Translations under genes and position numbers: made by a program | Notes under the pieces: generated by a model | The model's database searches: none | What the model was told of the DNA's origin: nothing | The model's input: only the letters and a program-made list of their open reading frames with translations | Part shown: in pieces, positions 15,375 through 23,745 of the stretch | How positions within the stretch are numbered: the first letter of the stretch is position 1 | How the letters are laid out: every line of letters starts with the position of its first letter | Source of the DNA: Syntrophaceae bacterium UBA2251 | GTDB taxonomy: Bacteria > Desulfobacterota > Syntrophia > Syntrophales > UBA2251 | Length of the DNA: 64,000 nucleotides | Assembly (NCBI GenBank): GCA_002347815.1 | Contig: DDXV01000048.1 | Span: 1 to 64,000 of the forward strand | Reading direction: 5' to 3'

Positions 15375-18122
15375 TTATCTGCCCCGGAAGGCCTTGTCCT
15401 CCGGCTTTTCCAGCCAGGGCTTGATGTTGATATTCTTGTCCAGATCGCCCCAGATCAGACTGATGTCCGGGGGCGCCTTCCCCCACCAGTTTTCGCGCGC
15501 ATCGATATAGATCGAGGAAAAGATCTGCAGGGCGACGGGATTGTCGATAAAATTGTTCCTATGAATCGAGGGATTGGACATGCCGACGCTCTTGATCGCG
15601 CCCTCGCCGGCGTTCGCGGTGAAGGTGCTGTAGGAAATCCGGGGGGCCGCGTCGTTGCGGCAGAAGATGCCGCCCTGAGACGTCTGGGCAATCAGACAGT
15701 GGGAGATTTCCGGGGCGCCGGCGTAGACGTCAAGGGCCGTGGAGGCGAATTTCACCTCGCAGTAGGCCAGGGCGCTGTTCACCTTCGTCTTCTTCGTGAA
15801 GCGGACGGCATTCGTATAGAATCCCGGCGCCGGCGTCGTCCCCGAGGCCGTGAAGACGATCGGTCGATCCGGGGTTCCCCGGGCCACGATGCCCCCGTCC
15901 GCCATGATCAGGGACGTGTTCTGATCGAACCGGATCTCCACCCCGGGTTCGACATAAAGGGTGGCCCCGCCGTCGACGGTGACATCCTTCTGGACCCGGT
16001 AGGGGCTGTTCGACAGGGTGAGCAGTCCGTCGGCCGTGATCGCCCCCCCCAGCGTCTGCGAAAGGATCGGCAGCGCGACCGGCTTCCCGTCGGGATAGGC
16101 CGCGCTCAGGACGGTGGCGACATCGACCCGGCCCCGGATCTTTTTCAGCACCTCGAGCCCCTGGGCGGTGCCCCACCAGTTGCCGGACGCGTTCACCGCC
16201 TCTCCGGTCATCTCCGCCGTCATGTCAAACGGCCGATTGTCGGTCAGGCTGTTTTCCGAAATGCGGGCGGGGCTGCCCTTCAGGTCGATCCCGACGCCGC
16301 GGTTCTGCGCAATGACGTTGCGGGTGATGACGGGCGAGGACGCCTGGACGACCATGCCCTCCCGGTCATTGTCCCGGATGCGGTTTTCCGCCAGAATCGG
16401 CTGGGCGCCGGCCTCGACGACCACCGCCGCCTCTTTCTGCCCGTGGAGGGTATTCTGAACCAGGTTCGGCCTCGAGAAGGCGCCCGAGATCCGGACCGCC
16501 GTCCCGTTCTCGACGAATTCCGAAGCCTCGATCCGCGGCGAGGCGGCCATGCAGAGCACCCCGATGCGCGCCTTGCGGATGCGAACGTTCCGGAGGACGT
16601 TTTCCTTTTCCTTGACGTTCAGGAAGGTAATCCCCTCCCAGGTCTTCCCCTCCTCGGCATCGAAGGTGATGATATGCTCCCCGTCCCCCTGCGCCAGCAA
16701 TCGCCCCTCCACCGTGATTCCCGCCCCCGCCGAGCGGATTTCCGTACCCGGCTCGATGGTGAGGCTGGCCTTGTCCCGGACGATGACGGGATTTTCGATC
16801 ACGTAGGGGCTGGCGCCTGAATACCAGATCGTATCGGCCTCGATGGCGCCCGAGACGCGCGTGGGGCCCGGGGCGACGGGCATGCCGGCGATCACCCCGC
16901 TCCGTTCGCTTTCGTTCCCCGCCTGATCGACCGCGGAAATCTGGAAATAGTACTTCCGATCGTTCGTCAACCCCGCATCCCGGTGCTCGTTCATCTCCGT
17001 CCGGGCGATCTCGGCAAAACCGGTCAGGGGCGTCTGGCTCCGGTACAGCCGGTATCCGACCAGGTCCGGCGCGACGCTCTTCTCCCAGTTCAGCAGGACG
17101 AGACCGTTGCGGCCGACGGATTTGAAATTCTTCGGAATGTCCGGCGGGGTCGTATCGAGGGTGACGGATCCGACGGCGTCGACCCACTGGGCCGTATTCC
17201 CGGCGTCATCCTCCAGATACCCGGTGATCATGGCCTTCTGGACATTGTCCCCCGGCAGAACCTTGTAGACCCCCAGATAGCCGCCGGGCTCGATCTCCTG
17301 CATGTCGATGCGCCGCCGGTAGTCGCCGATGTCGAAACGCGCCCGCATCTTCGGCGTCCCCTGGATGACGACCCGGACTTCATCCCCGGCCTTCTTGGGG
17401 AGGCCCTTCGTGTCCTGGGTCAACAGCGTGATCGTCGGCGGTTTCAGGGCCTCGGCCAGGGAGGGCGCCGGAATGGTTTTGACCATGTCGCGGAAAAGAT
17501 CGTCGCAGGCCCGGAGCAGCTGGACGTCTCTCATATTCATGGACGTCGCCACAATGGTGGCGATGATCCCGATCGGCGTGGTCGAGACGCCCCCCTCGTG
17601 GATGCGGACCGCGTGCTTTCCGCTCCAGAGGAAATGTCCCGTCTTCGCGTCGTACATCCGGACTTCCGCACCCACGGCGACCTGTGAATACAGAATCGCG
17701 AACAGCTTGTCAAAATCGGAGATCTCGCCCAGGACGATGGCGTCGACCCCCAGGATCTTTCCCAGTTCCTCGTACGGGGTCTTGTAGAGCGTGTCCGGAT
17801 CGGTCAGGCCGGCTTTTGCCAGGAGGGCGTCCACCTTGTAGAGTTCCATGTCCTTGTAGGGAATGGAGCTGAAATGGTTGTAAAAGCCCTTCCGCACCGC
17901 GTCGAACCCCTTCCCGCTTTTGGACAGATCATAGAAGGGCAGGACGGCGACCGTCCTCGGCATATGCTCCTGCATGTAGGGGTCGATCTTGAACTTCCCC
18001 TTGTACAGGGCGATAATCTCCGGAGCGATGATCGTCGTCTTGGTGGCGACGACGCAGCTCTGCACGGCCAGGGCCGCGAGAACCACTCCCAGACAAAGGG
18101 ATAACCGCTTGAACGCGTTCAT
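15375..18122 (-). CDS. Large lipoprotein: GNA1162/DUF799-like domain, FN3 domain and two right-handed beta-helix blocks
   Basis: The 915-residue product starts with a lipoprotein signal (LAVQSC, Cys 23). Residues about 55-220 resemble the GNA1162/DUF799 lipoprotein domain (PRTVAVLPFYDLSKSG; VDAIVLGEISDFD). A beta-rich segment follows, then a fibronectin type III domain (about 325-430, TPPDIPKNFKSV to FQISAVDQAGNES), then a right-handed parallel beta-helix of NosD/Beta_helix type (about 455-680). A second beta-helix block (about 710-900) closes the protein. Each block ends with a NWWG motif (ASGNWWGTAQG; RENWWGKAPP), as in many secreted polysaccharide-binding or pectate-lyase-like proteins. 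It is probably anchored in the outer membrane and extended outward. No catalytic residues were identified. Confidence 0.75.
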   Translation of the reverse strand: MNAFKRLSLCLGVVLAALAVQSCVVATKTTIIAPEIIALYKGKFKIDPYMQEHMPRTVAVLPFYDLSKSGKGFDAVRKGFYNHFSSIPYKDMELYKVDALLAKAGLTDPDTLYKTPYEELGKILGVDAIVLGEISDFDKLFAILYSQVAVGAEVRMYDAKTGHFLWSGKHAVRIHEGGVSTTPIGIIATIVATSMNMRDVQLLRACDDLFRDMVKTIPAPSLAEALKPPTITLLTQDTKGLPKKAGDEVRVVIQGTPKMRARFDIGDYRRRIDMQEIEPGGYLGVYKVLPGDNVQKAMITGYLEDDAGNTAQWVDAVGSVTLDTTPPDIPKNFKSVGRNGLVLLNWEKSVAPDLVGYRLYRSQTPLTGFAEIARTEMNEHRDAGLTNDRKYYFQISAVDQAGNESERSGVIAGMPVAPGPTRVSGAIEADTIWYSGASPYVIENPVIVRDKASLTIEPGTEIRSAGAGITVEGRLLAQGDGEHIITFDAEEGKTWEGITFLNVKEKENVLRNVRIRKARIGVLCMAASPRIEASEFVENGTAVRISGAFSRPNLVQNTLHGQKEAAVVVEAGAQPILAENRIRDNDREGMVVQASSPVITRNVIAQNRGVGIDLKGSPARISENSLTDNRPFDMTAEMTGEAVNASGNWWGTAQGLEVLKKIRGRVDVATVLSAAYPDGKPVALPILSQTLGGAITADGLLTLSNSPYRVQKDVTVDGGATLYVEPGVEIRFDQNTSLIMADGGIVARGTPDRPIVFTASGTTPAPGFYTNAVRFTKKTKVNSALAYCEVKFASTALDVYAGAPEISHCLIAQTSQGGIFCRNDAAPRISYSTFTANAGEGAIKSVGMSNPSIHRNNFIDNPVALQIFSSIYIDARENWWGKAPPDISLIWGDLDKNINIKPWLEKPEDKAFRGR

Positions 18123-18140
18123 GGATGGCCTCCCCGAACC

Positions 18141-18908
18141 TCAAGATTGGACCACGGTGAGCAGGGCATTTGCCCCGCCTGCGATCACGTTCCCATGCCC
18201 CGGATAGATCCGGACCGGCGCGGTCGTTTCCGACAGGAGCCGAAACGAACGGCACAGCATGCCTTCATTTTCGTAAAAGCGATTCAGCCGGCCCCGGCCG
18301 TCCGGGGCGAAATTCAGGATTACATCGCCGCAAATGAGCTCTCCGGACCCGTCGTGGTAGAGGGAAACGGAATCCTCCGTGTGACCCGGCGTCTCGACGA
18401 CCTCCCAGTCGTCGAACCCGAGGGGGTAGCGGATTTCATTTCGTCCGCCCAGAAAGCGGATCCGCGCCGCCGCATACGGGAGGCCGGTCCACCCTCGCAG
18501 CACGGGAAGCGGAATCCCGGCCAGCGTTTCCAGGCGCAGATGACCGAGTTTGCGCACGCCGCGGCAACTCCCGATAAACGCGGGGAAGAGACCGGAGCAC
18601 CAGTTCCTCATCTCGGGCAGCCGGCGCTCCCCCGTCAGGTACGTCCCGACGCGGTGATGATAGAGAACGGTCGTCGTCCCCGGGCACTCGCGGAGCAGCG
18701 CCCCCACCCCGCCGATATGATCGATATGAAAATGGGTGGCGACGATCAGTCTCAGGGCGTCCAAAGAACGACCCAGGACGGTCCGGATATAGCGCACGGC
18801 GTCCCGGGCGGCGCCGACACTCCCGACATCGACCGCCATCAGGCCCTCGCGGCCCGTGACCACATACGTGCGGCAGAAGCCGCTGCACGGAATCGGATGA
18901 ACCTCCAT
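18141..18908 (-). CDS. MBL-fold metallohydrolase
   Basis: ATG 18908 is preferred because GGAAGG lies about 7 nt upstream; an in-frame start at 18950 has no RBS. The 255-residue protein has the metallo-beta-lactamase motif THFHIDHIGG (HxHxDH), later GHTEDSVSLY, the bridging Asp in ICGDV and the final YPGHG histidine, so both metal sites look complete. No signal peptide is seen; it is the one clearly cytoplasmic product in the cluster. The substrate is unknown; hydrolysis of a thioester or phosphodiester is typical for the fold. Confidence 0.8.
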   Translation of the reverse strand: MEVHPIPCSGFCRTYVVTGREGLMAVDVGSVGAARDAVRYIRTVLGRSLDALRLIVATHFHIDHIGGVGALLRECPGTTTVLYHHRVGTYLTGERRLPEMRNWCSGLFPAFIGSCRGVRKLGHLRLETLAGIPLPVLRGWTGLPYAAARIRFLGGRNEIRYPLGFDDWEVVETPGHTEDSVSLYHDGSGELICGDVILNFAPDGRGRLNRFYENEGMLCRSFRLLSETTAPVRIYPGHGNVIAGGANALLTVVQS

Positions 18909-18959
18909 CACGGTCCTTCCGTCCTTTCCGCGGTCACCGCGGGCCGGCATTCCCCCGGT

Positions 18960-19307
18960 TCAGGGGGCCTGCTCTTTCGCGTCGCCGCCCTTGGCGGGCG
19001 CGCCACCCGGCCCCAGTTCCACCAGAAACTCGCCCCGGTGCTGCGGAGAGATCCGGATGAATTTATAGGGGATCGCGACCGGTTCCCGCCCCGTGGCCAT
19101 GGTGCGGTGGGTCAGGATCCAGACGGCGCCCGTCGTGGTGTCGACCAGAAAGGCCTGGTCTTCGTTTCCCGGCACCACCTGGTATTTCCCGACCGTATCC
19201 GCCGCTCCGGCGCCACAGACGCCGATGAGCCCCATCAACCCCAAGAAAACAAGAATCCTGCCTGCTCGCTGGAATATCGGTTTCATCATCTTCATGTCCC
19301 GCCTCAT
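18960..19307 (-). CDS. Small exported hypothetical protein
   Basis: This 115-residue protein has a basic N-terminus and hydrophobic signal (ILVFLGLMGLIGVCGAGAAD), predicting cleavage after AGA or lipidation at the Cys (less likely because the residues after it do not fit well). The mature part (about 80 residues) has the phrase DQAFLVDTTTGAVWIL, typical of small beta-rich periplasmic proteins, and a charged tail. It is 11 nt from the stop of the FN3-repeat gene upstream and looks translationally grouped with it. I do not recognise the family. Confidence 0.6.
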   Translation of the reverse strand: MRRDMKMMKPIFQRAGRILVFLGLMGLIGVCGAGAADTVGKYQVVPGNEDQAFLVDTTTGAVWILTHRTMATGREPVAIPYKFIRISPQHRGEFLVELGPGGAPAKGGDAKEQAP

Positions 19308-19318
19308 CCCGCTTGGAT

Positions 19319-21616
19319 TTAACGTCCTTCAATCAGAAGTTCCGGGCACGGATCGCTTTCCAGCCCGTCTTTGTCGACCGCCGTCACGACATAGGTCTTC
19401 TTTTTCCCCTTGGGCGGCCCCGCTTCGCTGAAGCGCGTTTCCTTGACGGTGGTGATCTTTTCGGTTCCGTACCAACGTTTTTCATAGACGACGTAATGGA
19501 CGATATCGCTCTCTTCATTGGGCTGCCAGGTGAGTTCCGCCTGACCGCCGCTGAAACGCCCCTTCGCCGCCGACGGCGCGTTCGGCCGCGGCTTCGTCTG
19601 GATGCGGACGATATCGGACAGATCGCTCAGCAGCCCGTCCCGGTCTTCCGCCTGGATACGGTACTGGTAAACCGTGCCGTCCTTCAAGTCCTTGTCGATA
19701 TGGGTATTCTTTCTCTCGACCGTCTCCAAACGGGAAAACTCCCCGCCCCCGGTTCCCTCGAGCCGGTAGACGACGTACGCCTCGACATCCTGTTCCGGAT
19801 TGGGATCCCAGGACAGCGGCGCCTGTTTCACCTGGAGTTCGGCCGCCTTGAGCGCCAGGGGCTTCGCGGGACGGGCCTTGGTGGTCGCGGAAACCGGATC
19901 CGTGAGATCGCTTTCCACATCCACCTTGTTGAACGTCGTCAGGGCGTAATAGTACGCGGTGTCGTCCGCCAGCTTTTCCGGAGCGGCGGAACCGGTATCC
20001 GTAAAGGCGCTGTTCGTTCGTCCGTCGATGCGTTTGATCATCAGGTACTTGCCGATCTTTTCCTTCGACCAGTAGACGTTGTAGCCGGCAACGTCCGGCT
20101 GCGCGCTGGCCGTCCAGGCGAGATCCACCCGCTTCACCAGGCCGCTTTTGGCCTGAAGCCCTTCCGGTTTCGGCGGCTTCCCCTTGGTGACCGCGGAAAC
20201 GGTCACGGAGGGGGACGTTTCGATTTCGGTGTCTTCGACCGCCGTGACGCGATAGTAATAGCGGACCTGATCGGCGAGCCCCTCCATATCCGTGAACTCG
20301 ATTCTCCCGTCCGCCCGGGCGCTTCCGGCATCCAGTTTCCGGATCTTCGTAAAATCGTCCTCCTCACGGAGGCTGCGATAGACGAAATACCCCTTGATGA
20401 GGGGCGACGGAACGTGATTCCAGCTCAGTCGGATCTCCCGGATGAGATCGCCCTGGGCGATTAGGCCGGAGACGGCGGGGATGGTCGTCGCTTTCACGCC
20501 GCGCGAATACTCGCTCTCGAGGTTCTTTTCGTTGTAGGCGGTCACCCGGTAAAAATAGTCCTCCCCATCGGCCAGTCCCTTGTCCAGGTAGGGAACCTTG
20601 AACAGCTTGTCGAGGGTGGTCGTGGTGTCGACGCCGATCCCCAGATCCTTGCCCAGAATATTGGCCACCTCCCGGTAAGGCCCCGGTTCGATCTTGGCGC
20701 GGTAGAGCTTGTACCCCTTCAGCTTCAGCGGGTCGTCACTGCTCATGGGACTGGGCGACCAGATCATCTGGACGCTCCGCACGTGAGCTTCGGCGCTCAG
20801 AATCACGGGGGGGTTGGGGGTCAGGGCCGTTTCGGCCGGGATCACGGCGGAGAAGTCGCTCTGCTGCCCCCGCTGATTGAAGGAGCGGATCTTGTAATAG
20901 TAGGTCCTGTTCCGCTCCAGGCCCTGGTCGAGATATTCGGGGCGCGTCGTCTGGCCGATCTTGGCGAACGGACCGGTCTCCGTGGAACTCCGGAAGAGTT
21001 CGTAACCTGCGGCCGGCGCGTCGGGGGGATCCTCCCAGCTCAGGGAGACACGCATGTTCCCCGACCGCTTCTGGACGTTGACGGGTCCCCTCATCGCGGG
21101 CTTGTCTTCCGGCGGCCTGCTGGCATGCTCCGCGATGGCCGAAACGATCATGGAACCGAGTTTCCGGACTTCGCCCAGGAGACCGGCATCGCCCAGCGCC
21201 CGGACCTGGGTCTGGAAGATCACCCGTTTCTGTTCGATGTGCACCACCTTGCAGTGGATGGCGATGATCGTCCCCCGCTTCTGCACGTTGCCCACGACGA
21301 TGACGTTCAGCCCCAGGCGCGTTCCGATCTGGATGACGTTTTCGAGTTGGTCGTTCTGCTGCAGGTCGTTGAGACTGAGAAAGGCTTCCAACTCCTTTCG
21401 GTCCATCAGGTTCAGGGAGGCTTCGGACTGCAGAGAGGTGGTCAGCATGTTGGTCACGGTGGTCCCGTAGCCGGAGGCTTCGATATTGACCGTGCCGAAA
21501 TTGAAAACGGAGACTCGGGTCGCCGTGGGGGGCTGCGCCGCTGCCAGCGCAGGAAGGAAGAAAACGATCATCAACAGCAGCAGCAGGGAGAAGGATCCGA
21601 ACCTTCTGTTCGTCAT
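19319..21616 (-). CDS. Exported CsgG/TolB-N-like protein with multiple FN3 repeats
   Basis: ATG 21616 is preferred (GGAGGG 5 nt upstream) over an in-frame GTG at 21664, which lies in the preceding terminator. The 765-residue product has a signal peptide (LLLLLMIVFFLPALAAAQ). A domain of about 150 residues follows, with a RVSVFNFGTVNIEASGYG start and LGLNVIVVGNVQKRG, resembling the CsgG/TolB-N-type alpha/beta domain of outer-membrane secretion factors. At least six FN3-like repeats follow (about 180-760), each with the YYYKIRSF/YYYRVTA-type strand. The protein is probably an extended periplasmic or surface scaffold. It is preceded by the terminator at 21633-21658, so it may also have its own start of transcription. 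Confidence 0.72.
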   Translation of the reverse strand: MTNRRFGSFSLLLLLMIVFFLPALAAAQPPTATRVSVFNFGTVNIEASGYGTTVTNMLTTSLQSEASLNLMDRKELEAFLSLNDLQQNDQLENVIQIGTRLGLNVIVVGNVQKRGTIIAIHCKVVHIEQKRVIFQTQVRALGDAGLLGEVRKLGSMIVSAIAEHASRPPEDKPAMRGPVNVQKRSGNMRVSLSWEDPPDAPAAGYELFRSSTETGPFAKIGQTTRPEYLDQGLERNRTYYYKIRSFNQRGQQSDFSAVIPAETALTPNPPVILSAEAHVRSVQMIWSPSPMSSDDPLKLKGYKLYRAKIEPGPYREVANILGKDLGIGVDTTTTLDKLFKVPYLDKGLADGEDYFYRVTAYNEKNLESEYSRGVKATTIPAVSGLIAQGDLIREIRLSWNHVPSPLIKGYFVYRSLREEDDFTKIRKLDAGSARADGRIEFTDMEGLADQVRYYYRVTAVEDTEIETSPSVTVSAVTKGKPPKPEGLQAKSGLVKRVDLAWTASAQPDVAGYNVYWSKEKIGKYLMIKRIDGRTNSAFTDTGSAAPEKLADDTAYYYALTTFNKVDVESDLTDPVSATTKARPAKPLALKAAELQVKQAPLSWDPNPEQDVEAYVVYRLEGTGGGEFSRLETVERKNTHIDKDLKDGTVYQYRIQAEDRDGLLSDLSDIVRIQTKPRPNAPSAAKGRFSGGQAELTWQPNEESDIVHYVVYEKRWYGTEKITTVKETRFSEAGPPKGKKKTYVVTAVDKDGLESDPCPELLIEGR

Positions 21617-21632
21617 GGTTTCCCTCCAGGCA

Positions 21633-21658
21633 GAAAAGCCCGGATCGACATCCGGGCT
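21633..21658 (-). terminator. Intrinsic terminator inside the envelope cluster
   Basis: A perfect 9-bp stem AGCCCGGAT / ATCCGGGCT with a 4-nt loop (21637-21645 and 21650-21658) is followed on the minus strand by TTTTCT. It sits between the TPR-CsgG gene and the FN3 gene, so it probably reduces expression of the downstream five genes relative to the first two. Confidence 0.75.
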
Positions 21659-21676
21659 CTCCACGCTTCGCTTTGG

Positions 21677-23668
21677 TTATTTATCCTGCACCAGCTTGTC
21701 GATGAATTCCATGGATTTCTGGGAAATCGGGGTCGAGATGCCCTTCAGCTTCTCATCGTAGACCGCATCGGTGTACCGTTCGACGGCCTGATCGATGTTG
21801 CGCCTCTTTTGCTGCTGCTGCCCCTGGTTGAAGTATTCCACCTCCAGGCTCTGGTAATGCTTGAGCACGCTCTGACCCATCTCCGAGATCTTCTCGTTCG
21901 TCAACTCGTCCAGGACTTCCACCTCCGTCGGAAGCTCGAGCGGATCGTGGGCGATATTGGCAATCGCAACGCCGTCCTGGTACTTGTCTTCCTTGATCAG
22001 CCTTCCGGAAATGGTGTTGGTGAAGATGTTCTCGCCGGTCAGGGTGTCCACGAGTTTGTACGAAATCTCGATAATGGCGCTGACCTTGCTCGATCCCTGT
22101 TTGTAGGAGATGAACTGGTAATCCTTCTTTTTCACCGTCCGCGGGGGGGCGTGCTTGAGGTCGTCCGCGTTGGGCTTGGGGTTCATCATCAGCCAGTCGG
22201 AGAACTCCGGATTGCGGACATCCTCTTCGTTGACCAGAACCTTGACCTGACCCAGGCTCGGCATGTCCGTCGTCCGCGCGGAGAAGTGGAGGACGTCGCC
22301 CATGATGAAGGTGTCGATCCCCCGCATCTTTCCCACGTTCTGGACCGACTTCACATCGACCAACCCCGTCTGTCCCAGTTGCATCTCCCGCAGGATGGAC
22401 TGAAGATTTTCCCGCTCGATGATCCGGAGATCCCCGCTCGCGCTCTTGTGCAGGAACGTGATCAGTTTGTTGGCGGCAATCTTGCCCGCATCCCTGTCAT
22501 TGCTCGGGCTGCTGAAGTCAAAGACGGCGATGGATTTCTTGAGCCGCTTGTTGATCCGGTCCTTGGTATCCAGGACCTTCTGGAACAGTTCCGGATAGGA
22601 GGGGTTGATGGCCTCCACCTTCTGAAGCCAGACCAGCGCGTTCCCCCAGAGTTCCTTTTCCGTGTATTTGTCGGCCCGCTCCATCAACTGCTTGCAGAAA
22701 TTCCGGAGAAATTCCTTGAAAATCGGATCGTCCTGCAGCCCCGGGGCGTAGGTCCGGATCCGTTCCACCCGTTTCATGGCCGGGTAATACTTGCCCTGGT
22801 TCATGAATTTGACGGCCTCGTCAAAGTAGAGCTGCCCCACCTTGGCCTTCATGCCGTCCATCTTCCCGGCCAGTTCCTGGTTCTCGGGCTGATATTCCAG
22901 CGCTTTCTCGTAGAGCACGATCGCCCGGTCCCAGTTCTGGGCACGGCCCGCCTTATCGGCCTCCGTCAGGTAGTATTGGACATTGTCGCGCGACTTCGCC
23001 TGTTCGGCGAGCGTGGACAGGTCGTAATAGTTGGGATTGATGTCGACGGCCGCCTTGAAGACCTGGGCCGCCAGTTTCCACTCCTCCTGCTTGCCCAAGG
23101 CAATACCCTGCTGGTACAGGCTCTTGACGGCTTCCTGCTCGGAGCGGACGAGCCGGTTGCCCGTGTCCTCATAGTTCGGAAAGAGTTTGTTGACCTGCTT
23201 GAGCTTGGTCAACGCCGCCGGCCAGTCCTCTTTCTGCATGTCCAGATCGGCCTGACTGTAGAGGCTCTTCAGCTTGCCCTGAACCGCCTCCATCTCCCCG
23301 CTGATTTCCTGTTTGAACGCGACAACGGTCTTGTTTTGGGGGTCCAGGCCGGCGGCGATATCGGCTTCCTTCAGAACCTGTTCCAGGGCCGGGACCGTTA
23401 TTTCGGGCGACGCGGCGGCCAGGAGCTGCCGGGCGCGTTCCAGGTGAATCTTCGCCGCCTCTCTTTTGGCATTCTCGAGGGCGTCTTTGTACTCGGGGTT
23501 GTCGGGCGCTTCACTGACCGCCTTCTGGAAATAGATGATCGCCTCGTCCCAACGCTGGCTGCCGCTCAGATCCTGGCCGACCTTGAAACTCTCGCTGACG
23601 GCGCATCCGGCAAGCAAAAGCAGGACAAACAATCCCGAAAGCATCCGTGTTCTCATCGCCCGTTTCAT
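21677..23668 (-). CDS. TPR-repeat lipoprotein with C-terminal CsgG-like domain
   Basis: ATG 23668 is chosen because GGGAGGG lies 4 nt upstream. The 663-residue product has a lipoprotein signal (LLLLAGC, Cys 22). TPR-like helical repeats (about 30-370: WDEAIIYFQKAVSEAP, WDRAIVLYEKALEYQPEN, and others) are followed by a CsgG-type domain (about 375-610) with KSIAVFDFSSPSNDRDAG, DLRIIERENLQSIL, GIDTFIMGDVLHF, a KVSAIIEISYKLVDTLTGEN strand pair and a C-terminal coiled segment. CsgG is the outer-membrane curli secretion channel; TPR-CsgG lipoproteins of unknown role occur in deltaproteobacteria. It is the second gene of the cluster and probably its structural core. Confidence 0.8.
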   Translation of the reverse strand: MKRAMRTRMLSGLFVLLLLAGCAVSESFKVGQDLSGSQRWDEAIIYFQKAVSEAPDNPEYKDALENAKREAAKIHLERARQLLAAASPEITVPALEQVLKEADIAAGLDPQNKTVVAFKQEISGEMEAVQGKLKSLYSQADLDMQKEDWPAALTKLKQVNKLFPNYEDTGNRLVRSEQEAVKSLYQQGIALGKQEEWKLAAQVFKAAVDINPNYYDLSTLAEQAKSRDNVQYYLTEADKAGRAQNWDRAIVLYEKALEYQPENQELAGKMDGMKAKVGQLYFDEAVKFMNQGKYYPAMKRVERIRTYAPGLQDDPIFKEFLRNFCKQLMERADKYTEKELWGNALVWLQKVEAINPSYPELFQKVLDTKDRINKRLKKSIAVFDFSSPSNDRDAGKIAANKLITFLHKSASGDLRIIERENLQSILREMQLGQTGLVDVKSVQNVGKMRGIDTFIMGDVLHFSARTTDMPSLGQVKVLVNEEDVRNPEFSDWLMMNPKPNADDLKHAPPRTVKKKDYQFISYKQGSSKVSAIIEISYKLVDTLTGENIFTNTISGRLIKEDKYQDGVAIANIAHDPLELPTEVEVLDELTNEKISEMGQSVLKHYQSLEVEYFNQGQQQQKRRNIDQAVERYTDAVYDEKLKGISTPISQKSMEFIDKLVQDK

Positions 23669-23745
23669 GATTCCCTCCCTGTGATGCATCTTGACCGTCG
23701 TTTCCGTTCCACGAATCCCCATGGGGCCGGAAGAAAACGTCCCTT

